From: Planctellipticum variicoloris
GTDB lineage: Bacteria > Planctomycetota > Planctomycetia > Planctomycetales > Planctomycetaceae
Direction: 5' to 3'
NCBI RefSeq assembly: GCF_030622045.1
Contig: NZ_CP130886.1
Span: 3,919,557 to 3,983,556 of the forward strand
DNA length: 64,000 nt
Part shown: one piece after another, positions 16,801 through 25,000 of the stretch
Position numbering within the stretch: position 1 is the first letter of the stretch
Layout: every line of letters starts with the position of its first letter
The notes under the pieces: generated by a model
Told to the model about the DNA's origin: nothing
Databases searched by the model: none
Seen by the model: only the letters and a program-made list of their open reading frames with translations
Position numbers and translations under genes: made by a program

Positions 16801-19266
16801 GGGGCGGTCGTCGTAGTCGGAGCGGACTGGAGTCCCGTCGCGGTGGCGGAGCCAGGTCGTGATCTGCGGCGATTCTTCGGCCGTCGTCACGACAAGCTGC
16901 TGCGAATCGAACAGGGACTGCAGCAGATCGCGGCGGTAGAAGCTGTCGCGATACTCACCCACCGGAGCGAACCGCGCCGGCTGAGCGGGTTCGCCCGTAT
17001 TGAAGTGCCAGCCGAGCCAGCGATCGACACCGTCGCCGCGCGCGTCGAAATTCCCCAGCGGATGCCAGCCGATCCACTCCCATTCGTCCGGTCCCGCCCC
17101 GCGCGTGACGAACAGCGAACAGAGCGCCTTGACCTCGTCGATCGCCTGACCGACCGGGACCTGAACCGTCTGAACATTCCCCTTGCGTCGGAGAGAGAGC
17201 GATACTGTGTCGCCGGGACGCTGGCCGAGAACAAACTGATAAAACTCTCTGGCGGACCGCAGCGCAATGGCCTCGCCGCCGCGAACCACGGCGACAAGCT
17301 CATCGCCGACCTGGATCGGCAGATCGGCCGGCGCAGCGGTGACGAGGTTGCGCTGATCCTGCGACTGCACGACGAGACCCGGAATTCGGCCATGTTTGCC
17401 GAGGCTTCGCGTCGCCAGATCGGTCGTCGTCCAGAGCGAGACGGTTCTGTCTTCGCCGACTGACAGCAGCATGCGACCGTCCGCCGAGAACGAGAGCGAC
17501 CGAATCCGCCCCGTATGCCCCACGCACCACCGCACAGGTTCGCCGGTATCTCCGCGATACCATTGCAGCAGCGGCTGCCCCCGCAAATGAGTCGCGACGG
17601 CAACCAGCGGCGCCGGGCACTGGGCCGACTGCGGACAGAAGGCCCACGCCGTCACGACGTGACTCTCGTCGAGCTTCAATTCCAGGTCCGGTTGATCGGG
17701 TCGATGCAGCGTGAGGACTCCCGACTTGGAGCGGTCGGCGGACCAGCCGGCGGCGTCGGCATTCGCCAGACGCCAGGCATCCGTCCGACGCTCGATGCGG
17801 CGGTCTCGAACATTCAGAACCAGCGCCTCCGAGGGAAATTCGCCGGCCTCGTTCCGTTCGGCCTCGCTGAGCAGCAAGCCCCACTCCCCGTCTCCGCTCT
17901 GCACGAAAGCCGCATCTCGAAATGCAAGGCCAACGCTGCCGAGCACCTGAGGCCGCGGATTTCCGCCGGCGAGCAGTTCGTCGACGGGGAAGGCTTCGAT
18001 TTCATTCCGCTCATTGCCTGCCACGGCGAGTTGCCGCCCGTCCGCAGAAACCGCGAGAGACGGCTGACGCAGCTCGGCCTGCCAGGGAAGCAGCACTTCG
18101 CGAACCGTGCGAAACGGAGCGGCGGCCGTGGCGAGGGTGAGGCGGTATTCGCCCCGTCCGTCCGGAAGGTAGCGCGTCACGATCAGGGCGACGTGTGCCG
18201 GCCGGCCGTTCCCTTCGGGAATGAGAGCCACGGCGCCGGGCAGGTTCTGCACTTTTCCCTGGATGGAATCGATCTGCGCGGGTTGAAACTGCTGGCGAGT
18301 GATGCCGGCCAGCCGGCCGTCGGCCGCCGGTCGCAGCGACCAGACGCCGACTTCGGCATGAGCGCCCGTCAGCAGTCGGTCGCCCCCCGTCGAGAGCGGG
18401 AGAACGGTCAGCACGTTCGGATTGGACTTCACCCCCGCGACCTGACCGGTCCGGACATCCCAGACGCGAAACTGGTCGTCACCCCACGCGAGCGCAACAC
18501 GGGCCTGTCTCGGGTCGGCGCCGGTGCTCCACGCGGTCAGCCCGGGGCGAAAACCCATCAGATCGGGGAGCGGCTGCCAGTCCTTGCCGGATGCATCGGG
18601 AACGCGATCGAGCTGGGCCAGTTCCTTACCGCCGGCGACGTCCCAGTAGCGGATGCGAGGCCGTACGCCGGTCGCTCCGTCGTTCCGCTCTTCGGCGATT
18701 GACACCAGCTCGGGGGGATTCGACGCGCTGTCGCGCACGAACGCCAGCGACTGCACCGGCCCGCGATGTCCGCGCAGCAGCCTCGTCTGGCGCGTGGCGG
18801 TGTTAAACACGTAGATCAGACCTTCGTCGACCTGCGCCGCGGAGCTGAGCGTCCCGGCGGGGAGCACCCACCCCACATTTCGCTCTCCGCTCATGTCGCG
18901 CGTGTGCCCCTGGCCGGCCGTAGCAAGCCACTTTCCATCCGGCGACAAAGCAAGGGCATTCAGCCCTCCATAGAGGCCGGCCCCCGTCGGAACGCGAAGC
19001 GTGGCGCCGGCGCTGTACTCCAGCAGACCGGCGGCATTCCGATTCCAGACCTGGACCGCCTTGTCCCAGCCGGTCGCGTACAACTGCTGTCCGTCGGGGC
19101 TGAAGGCGAGGCCGCTCACGTAGCTGCGCGGGCCGCCCGTCTCCAGACGCAGGACCGGCGCGGTGTCGCCTGGCGGCAGGACAGCCTCGTCGGCATGAAT
19201 CGCGCCGGGCCAGGAACCGGCAATCGACAGAGCAGCCAGCAGGATGAGCAGGGATGCGGGTTTCAT
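13897..19266 (-). CDS. Giant exported WD40 - PDZ-like - degenerate caspase-like protein
   Basis: The ATG at 19266 has AGGA about nine bases upstream and opens a signal peptide ending AIHA-DEA. The 1789-residue product has: WD40 repeats from about residue 45 (VSGLAFSPDGQQLYATGWD, IRSLSFSADGRMLLSVGED); a PDZ-like segment near 650-715 (VGDELVAVVRGGEAI); Ig-like beta regions to about 1500; and a C-terminal domain (about 1550-1789) with a caspase-like order. It begins ELYVLLLGVGDAEQ, but the usual Ser-Gly-His-Gly is YYQGQ and the usual Asp-Ala-Cys is LDLEQ, so it should be catalytically dead. It lies between a PpkA-like kinase and the sigma-factor pair. An envelope scaffold for the T6SS is inferred. 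Confidence 0.85.
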   Translation of the reverse strand: MKPASLLILLAALSIAGSWPGAIHADEAVLPPGDTAPVLRLETGGPRSYVSGLAFSPDGQQLYATGWDKAVQVWNRNAAGLLEYSAGATLRVPTGAGLYGGLNALALSPDGKWLATAGQGHTRDMSGERNVGWVLPAGTLSSAAQVDEGLIYVFNTATRQTRLLRGHRGPVQSLAFVRDSASNPPELVSIAEERNDGATGVRPRIRYWDVAGGKELAQLDRVPDASGKDWQPLPDLMGFRPGLTAWSTGADPRQARVALAWGDDQFRVWDVRTGQVAGVKSNPNVLTVLPLSTGGDRLLTGAHAEVGVWSLRPAADGRLAGITRQQFQPAQIDSIQGKVQNLPGAVALIPEGNGRPAHVALIVTRYLPDGRGEYRLTLATAAAPFRTVREVLLPWQAELRQPSLAVSADGRQLAVAGNERNEIEAFPVDELLAGGNPRPQVLGSVGLAFRDAAFVQSGDGEWGLLLSEAERNEAGEFPSEALVLNVRDRRIERRTDAWRLANADAAGWSADRSKSGVLTLHRPDQPDLELKLDESHVVTAWAFCPQSAQCPAPLVAVATHLRGQPLLQWYRGDTGEPVRWCVGHTGRIRSLSFSADGRMLLSVGEDRTVSLWTTTDLATRSLGKHGRIPGLVVQSQDQRNLVTAAPADLPIQVGDELVAVVRGGEAIALRSAREFYQFVLGQRPGDTVSLSLRRKGNVQTVQVPVGQAIDEVKALCSLFVTRGAGPDEWEWIGWHPLGNFDARGDGVDRWLGWHFNTGEPAQPARFAPVGEYRDSFYRRDLLQSLFDSQQLVVTTAEESPQITTWLRHRDGTPVRSDYDDRPQFSTGDIELVAEVRGVSERRLLGVTVAVDDADPMALQNGANQEWTADLSRIAWRRGVHRLTVRLRTPDRQVSRIDHVLYRPAGPVIDWEPPWKDELKTGDISVEATVTPGSEPVEVQLLLQKPGQDEQTVVRSWQTREPLKISEKLLIEPGENRLELVAWNATVPAEDRYLETARLASFARRAAPPMAPRIEVTEVAAVPENGEPLTLEQSEARYRTVWPRIRIRGRITAQGNIDRARLTTAEGIRDLTGFTAATVREFPFDETLTLRPGQQMLVVQSAVETASDEKRLFVAFEPPLPTIAAFDATAAPLQDLPNGTKAAPLVFYTGYHEPTAVVSAVLRGRIELPYRVVLRINETVVDGAMVQIDQSRPGEHRLTASMPLAGGRNVVTLRLENDGGQAPMSQSMDLEFRRPPEIAQIIAENGLVGKPLDLTCRIRSALPVTAVRLQIDEVGELTNFTLAPAPGTPGEWLLHAPQIGLAEGEHAIRITATNEEGVSLVPAVHKVRVERPAEKPPILTLMAPVPSASTLTVNSSRLEIRYAVKSAVPATVQLQVRSSGGKSEPRVIAADDVSIDGSAAVERIDLVEGVNEIELSAHNAGGFSEKQTFTVAYVPETISVEILSIGDLQPQRKNDGSGRFNQAAPSSRMRLRGRVVARGKDQLDGHLAARIWVNSFKLPTVHIVQDARQPNVGLFEADVVFNLPKNNRISVEVFRSEGRIAAELGCTNTLEIDCSAPEREQELYVLLLGVGDAEQMRTRARSALLEGALRAQPRSHQQTSQEVWTSDGFSRIHVHDGLNATPAAVQNRLRELVGTMLSNLSRGVKSGPQSIVMVYYQGQITLTDDNFAFGTSDRAITGRILEENLSRSYGSHLIFLDLEQKTESLEARDIWPRAPHLGIAVSNWRGPGAPPKDSRLISVLEQALPQTRVVRDLALKIDQQYAANRQQFPDQFETVNLLKDVYDLRIGAVE

Positions 19267-19470
19267 CGTGAGCATTCCTGTGGACGGGCGACCGGAGCAA
19301 CGCAGATGACGACTGAGATCGCTTTCCGCCTGCGGAAGCGAGACGAGCGCCCCGCCGGCCGCAGTCCCATTATCGTCGGCCCGACTCAAAAGTTGCCCGG
19401 AAATCTCCCGAATTCCACCGCGAACAGAAAGCGTATTGGCAAAAAGAGTTATATCGACGACAAGTCCGGT

Positions 19471-21882
19471 TCAGCGGGCGCCGTCGTCCGGCAGCAGGAC
19501 CACGCGGAACCCGATGTAGTCGCCGCGGGCAATGCCATCCGGAAGCAGAGTCACGGTCCCGGCATCATTCAGATCGTCGGTGCGGCGGACCCGCAACCCG
19601 TTCGAGACCGATTTGACCCACAGCAATTGCTTGTCGACGCCCGACTCTTCCCCCAGGCCGCGCAGGCGCGCGTGATACAGATTGTCGGTCAGGACGCGGT
19701 CGTTCCGGCCCGGAATCCCCCGGCGACAGACGTCGCGAAGGTCGGCCTCGTTGTTCGCAAAATCGACCAGCGTGGCAGTCAGTTCGGTGGGCCAGACTCC
19801 GCTGCGCAGGCGGTTGTATTCGCACCCGTAAGGCGATCGCTGCTCCAGAGCCGCGCCGCCCGGCTCGCGAAACTCGCACTCGGAAGGCCCCGTGCCGATC
19901 CAGACCTCGACATTCAGCGCGGGAATCGTGTCCTGCACCCGGCCGAACCCCCGCAGCTCGTCCGGTGAAATATCCGCGGGGGGCTTGCCGTAACGCTTTT
20001 CCAGGACGCGCAGGAAATCGTAATAACCCGCAGCAAGCTCCCATTCGGTCGTTGTGGGGAGGCTGCCGTACGCCCCGCCAATCCACTGGGCAAATCGCTG
20101 AGCCTCCAGCACATACAGGTCCGTCACGGGAGACTCATCCGCCGACTCCCAGCTTCGCCCGCCAGTCTCCCGCGGTTCGAATTCGAAATCCGGCACTTCA
20201 CGGGCGAACTCCTGAAACAGTCGATTGGTGACGAGCTGTTCCATGACATAGAACGTCTTGATTCGGCGACTGCCGACCTCGGTCTCCGGAACCAGCCGAA
20301 ATCGCACCGACTGGCCGGCGACCCGCCGCTCCAGAATCGATGCAAAAATGACGTCGCCAACCCGGCAGAGCCGAGAGTCGGTCCCTTCCCGAAAACCCGC
20401 CTTCTGGAGTGCGTCCGGCAACCAGAGCTTCGGACGTCGGATCTCGATGCGCACCTGCTTCTCGAACGGAGCGTCCCCTCCCGGCGCGGTCGCCCGCAGG
20501 ACGAGAGGCGGCATCAATCCGGGAGGCTGATCGAGATTCGGGGCCGACACGACGATGCTCCGCGTCGTTGCCGGGATCGGGCCTCGGTTAAAGTCGATTT
20601 TCAGGCCGGCGGGAGGGTCCGGAGCTTCAAACTCGGGCGCCGTTCCGTGGGGGAGATCTTCGACCGCAAATGTCAGGTCCAGACTCTCGCCGGCCGTCAG
20701 AACCAGCGGCGTCTCTTCGAGAACGGGATCGACGGCGTCCCCCCGATCGACGGTCAGCGTGGCAAAGGCGTCGAACCTGGGGCGATACCAGTACTCCGGA
20801 AAGAGCACGAGGCTGGCGACCGAGATCATGCAGATGCCGGTCACCACCAGCCAGGGCCAGAGCGCAGACGATCGAGGCGGAGCCGGGATTCGCACGGGCT
20901 GGGCGGTTTCGTATTCGCCGGGAGCGGAGGTCTCCGCCAGGTCGGACGGACGGATCGTCTGCGAATAATCGACCTGTCGCTTCGGAGCAATTGCGTAAGC
21001 GGCCAGGAAGCGATCGCGAACTTCCGTCATCGTCTGCGGGCGGCTCGCCGGGTCTTTGGCCAGGCACTGCATGACCAGCTCTTCGACGGCCGCAGGATAC
21101 TTGCGATCCGGCGCAACCGCGGCAAATGGCGGCGGCGGAGAATTGCCGATCGCGTTCAGGCAGGCGGCCAGCGCCATGTGCGACGTATCGCTTTGCGGAA
21201 ACGGCACCTGCCCGGTCATGACCTGGTAGAGCAGCACGCCGAACGCGTAAATGTCCGACTGCGGCGTCGCGACCGGGGAGACCTTCAGCAGTTCCGGCGC
21301 CATGTACTCGACGGTCCCGGCCCCGTCCTGCGTCCGATTGCGCTGCGTCCCTTCCGCGTCGAGTTTGGCCGCAATTCCAAAGTCGAGCAGGACGAACCGG
21401 GCCGCGTGGCTGGTCGCCCCGCTCTTGCTGCGGTGTTCCTTGAGAATGATGTTTCGCGGCTTCAGATCGCGGTGAATCAGGTGATCCGCATGCGCATGCG
21501 CCAGCGCATCGCCGACCTCGCTGACGAATTTGCGAAGCTGCTCCGGCGTGAGCTGCTTCCCCTGACGGATGAAGAGCCGTTCGAGATCGTCCCCCTGCAG
21601 GAACTCCATCACCAGGTAGGCGAGGCCGTTGTCGTTGCCGTAGTCGCTGACCTGGACGATGTTGTCGTGGCGGACCTCGGCGGCGAGCTTCGCCTCTTTC
21701 ATGAACTCGCGGTAGGAGAAGCCGACTTTGACCGCGACCGGAAGGTTGAACTTCTTGTCGATGCCGCGATAAACCGCACCGAACCCTCCGCGGGCGACGA
21801 ACTGATCGAGCACGTAGCGACCATCGAGTTCGCGGCCGACAAGGCCGTCCAGATCTTCTGCGTTCAGCTCGCCGATCGACAT
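19471..21882 (-). CDS. Membrane serine/threonine kinase with FGE-sulfatase-like domain (PpkA-like)
   Basis: The start has GGAAGG seven bases upstream. The 803-residue protein has a full Hanks-type kinase domain (about 20-295): glycine loop VARGGFGAVYRG, Lys52, catalytic Asp139 in HRDLKPRN and DFG at 167-169. One membrane segment follows near 340-362 (WPWLVVTGICMISVASLVLF). Outside it are beta-rich sequence and a C-terminal FGE-sulfatase-like domain (about 560-803) with FYVMEQLVTNRLFQEF, LPTTTEWELAAGYY and GDYIGFRVVLL. In other T6SSs PpkA phosphorylates an FHA protein to trigger assembly. An FHA protein is encoded at 34363, so the same switch is likely; no cognate phosphatase is seen. Confidence 0.9.
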   Translation of the reverse strand: MSIGELNAEDLDGLVGRELDGRYVLDQFVARGGFGAVYRGIDKKFNLPVAVKVGFSYREFMKEAKLAAEVRHDNIVQVSDYGNDNGLAYLVMEFLQGDDLERLFIRQGKQLTPEQLRKFVSEVGDALAHAHADHLIHRDLKPRNIILKEHRSKSGATSHAARFVLLDFGIAAKLDAEGTQRNRTQDGAGTVEYMAPELLKVSPVATPQSDIYAFGVLLYQVMTGQVPFPQSDTSHMALAACLNAIGNSPPPPFAAVAPDRKYPAAVEELVMQCLAKDPASRPQTMTEVRDRFLAAYAIAPKRQVDYSQTIRPSDLAETSAPGEYETAQPVRIPAPPRSSALWPWLVVTGICMISVASLVLFPEYWYRPRFDAFATLTVDRGDAVDPVLEETPLVLTAGESLDLTFAVEDLPHGTAPEFEAPDPPAGLKIDFNRGPIPATTRSIVVSAPNLDQPPGLMPPLVLRATAPGGDAPFEKQVRIEIRRPKLWLPDALQKAGFREGTDSRLCRVGDVIFASILERRVAGQSVRFRLVPETEVGSRRIKTFYVMEQLVTNRLFQEFAREVPDFEFEPRETGGRSWESADESPVTDLYVLEAQRFAQWIGGAYGSLPTTTEWELAAGYYDFLRVLEKRYGKPPADISPDELRGFGRVQDTIPALNVEVWIGTGPSECEFREPGGAALEQRSPYGCEYNRLRSGVWPTELTATLVDFANNEADLRDVCRRGIPGRNDRVLTDNLYHARLRGLGEESGVDKQLLWVKSVSNGLRVRRTDDLNDAGTVTLLPDGIARGDYIGFRVVLLPDDGAR

Positions 21883-22049
21883 GCGGGGGCCTTCCGGCGG
21901 TCGGAGCCGGGATGGGAAGACGACAAAAACAGGGCCGGTCGCCAGCGGGATTCATCATACCCCGCATGCAGTTATGACGCCAATGACACGCTCCGCGATT
22001 GACGACTCGCCGGCGGAAACCGCCGCCCGTCCGGCGAGGGCCGCGCGGG

Positions 22050-25000
22050 TCACTGCTCCTGATCCCACTTTTCGATGATCAGCGGAGCTTCGAGCCTGCG
22101 GGCGCCGCGATCCAGCGACCTGCGGGAGGTCAACGCGATCTGCAGATCGTCGATCTCCTGCGCGTCGCCGACGTCGAACGAGTATGTCACCTGCCGCTGG
22201 GACTCGTAGAGCGTGCTCTGCCAGTGGAACGGGGTCGCCAGGAATCGATTTTCCGCCAGCGACGGTCGCCCCAGTTCAACGCGAATATCTGCGATATCCA
22301 GACCGGTCGCGACGTCGTCAGCCCCCTGCAAGCGGACGAGGACTCGCCCCCCCTGGCGCTCGGCGACAATCGTCAAAGCCCCTTCGGGCCAGTCGGGCAG
22401 GTCCGGAGTCTGAGGGGTCCTCAGCGATGCGGCCAGCGGCAGAGCGGCGTCGGGCTCGGTGCGGATCATCTTCCAGCTCGCCTGCACCTCGGGCTGTCCG
22501 TCCGCAGGCCAGTTGCGCAGGCTGATCTGCCATACCGGAATCGATTGGCCGGGAGCAAGCTTCGTCTCTCCCGACGACCGCTGACGACTGCCGCGCGGCG
22601 TAACCTCGATCCGCATCTCGGCCGGACGCGCGACAATTCCCAGTTGATCGTCACGGTCGAGACAGAACAGAAAGTCGGCCTCGTGGGATTGCCGGTCGAG
22701 GCTGGCTTTCAGATATCCGAATCGGGTCGGCTCGGCCGTCGAGAGCGCCGTGGAGTCCTGGACGCGGCGGAAGAGTAGCGGCTGGGGCCGGCGGTGCCGG
22801 AGCTGGTTCCCCGCGAAATCCAGATCGAATTGCAGGCGTTCGCCGCCGGCGATTGTGGCGGAGAACTGAGCGAGTCCCGGAAAGCGGACCTGATATGTGT
22901 CCGGCAGGCGGCCTGTAACCGGTTCGCCCAGGCTGGCGAGGATCTCCTCCCGCGGCAGAGCTTCGCGAATGACGGCATACTGCCGGGGCTTCATCACGGT
23001 CTCGATGGTCTGAGCGAGTTTCGGACCGGACGGAGCGTTGTAAAACTTGCTCCGCGTCTGCTCGCTGAGCCGGGTCAGCGAATCGATGTCGGCCTTTTCG
23101 TCGACGCCGAAGGCCACGACATGCAGAGACAACTCCGGATGCGCGCCGAGGGTTTCCTGGATCGCCTTGTAGCGGGGGCCGTCCGGGAAGCCATCGTTGT
23201 AGGCGCCGTCGCAGATGGCGACGATGACGCCCCCCCGTCTGCGATCGATAAAGTAGCGTGCCGCGGACTGCAGCGCCCCCAGCAGTGGGGTTTGTCCAAA
23301 CGGCTGCAGCGTATCCAGGTTGGCGAGGATCTTCTGGTACTGCTCGTCGACGAGACGATCGGGCTGCGTCAGGATTTCGAAATCGTTGCGCCAGTCCTCG
23401 GCGACCGCCGAGGGAATGGGAACTCTCCACGCGGTATTGACGGCCGTCTGATTCGGGTCGCCGTTCTTGGCGCCGGCGCGGTGTCCGTAGGCCATCAACC
23501 CCACAACGTGCGGTTGTTTTTCATTGGCCAGGATCGGCCCATCCCGCAAGACTCGAATTGCCTCCGTCAGCGTCGTGCGCGCCGCCTGGAAACGGCTCTC
23601 CCCCTGAGGATCTTTCGGATTGATCGGCGACGTCATGCTCAAGGAGCAGTCGAGAATGAAAATCGTATCGCGACGATCCACTCCATTGACGACAATTTCG
23701 CCTGTCGGAGCGGGCGGCTGAGACTTCCAGTCGATCGAAGCGGGCGGACAGGGATCGACCTGCAGCAGGTTGTCGGCACCATCCCAGTACCGGCCGCGGA
23801 AGAGCAGATGCGGTTGCACTCCGAGCGTCGCGCAACGGCCCGCGGCCGCCGCGCGTTGCTTTCGAATCGTGAATTCCGCCGAAAGCTCCTCCGCGGTGAT
23901 GGAACGACGCCCGGCCGGCTGGAACTCCAGGATTTCGCGGCCGGGGTCGGCATCTTCTTCGAGCCAGATCGCCGCGACTCCGCGAGGCGTCTCGGGAGAA
24001 ATCTCTGCAGTGATCCGCGTTGAACGCTGCGACGCCAGCCTCAGGTCGACCACGTCGTTGACCGGCGCCAGCACGAGCCGGGCGGTCTGCAGCGACTGGA
24101 GCCGTCGCGCCGCCTGTTCCTGCGCCACCTTAAGGGCCGGCAGCGACAGCAGATCGTTCTGGCGGGCAGCCACCCGGAGGCACTGGTCGGCGGCGCGCAC
24201 GAACCACGGCTCGCGGTCCTCCGGGGCCACTTTCCCCCAGAAGTCTTCGAGATATCTTCCCGCCTGAGCCACGCATGCCGCCGCCAGCTCGAAACTCTGC
24301 AGCCGCCGAACCGGGTCGCGCTCGGCGGAGAACAGCACGGCGTCGTAGCCGTGCAGCGTACGGACGGCCCGTTCTGCGACGAGCAGCGACCGCAGCGCGG
24401 ATTCCGGATTTTCGGCGGAAGCCAGTGCAGGCTGAGCGCGGTCGACCCGATCGCGAAACTCCTGCCGGATCGACTGCCCGAGCTGAACCAGCAAGGCAGG
24501 CTGCTTTTCGGAATCGACGACGGCGTTCTTCCAGAGAACCCACCGCTGGTCCATGTCGGTCTCCGCGGCGCCGAGCGATAACGTCTGCAGCGCCCACAGA
24601 CCCTGCCAGCAGCCGTCGATCCCCGACCAGTCATCGCCGTTCCAGTCGGCGGTGGCGGCGACAGGCGTTCGCTGGGCGTTCGCATGCAAAGTCCGATCGC
24701 TCTGTTCGAGATCAGCGAAGAGCCCTTTGCGGACCTCCGCCGGCAGTCCTGACCACTGGAGGGCGTTCCGCAGCCGCAACCAATGAAAATACTGCGTCTG
24801 ACTGAGCTCCCGTCCCGACGCCGACTCGGCCTCGCCGCCGGCCCCGATCAGACTGCGCGCATGTCGCAGAAGTCGAGCGCGCAGCGCCTCAAATCCGCGA
24901 TCGGAATCATTGATCGCCGTCGTCAATGACTGCAATCGGTCGCGCCAGTCGGTGCTCGTCGCGAACTGCGGGGCGGAGTCCAGTTCGCCGTCGAGCAGCC

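Noticed and set aside
15295-17463. A 722-codon open frame on the plus strand
   Set aside because: It lies entirely antisense to the WD40 giant. The product is Arg/Gly/Asp-rich without recognisable domains, which is the usual by-product of GC-rich third positions.
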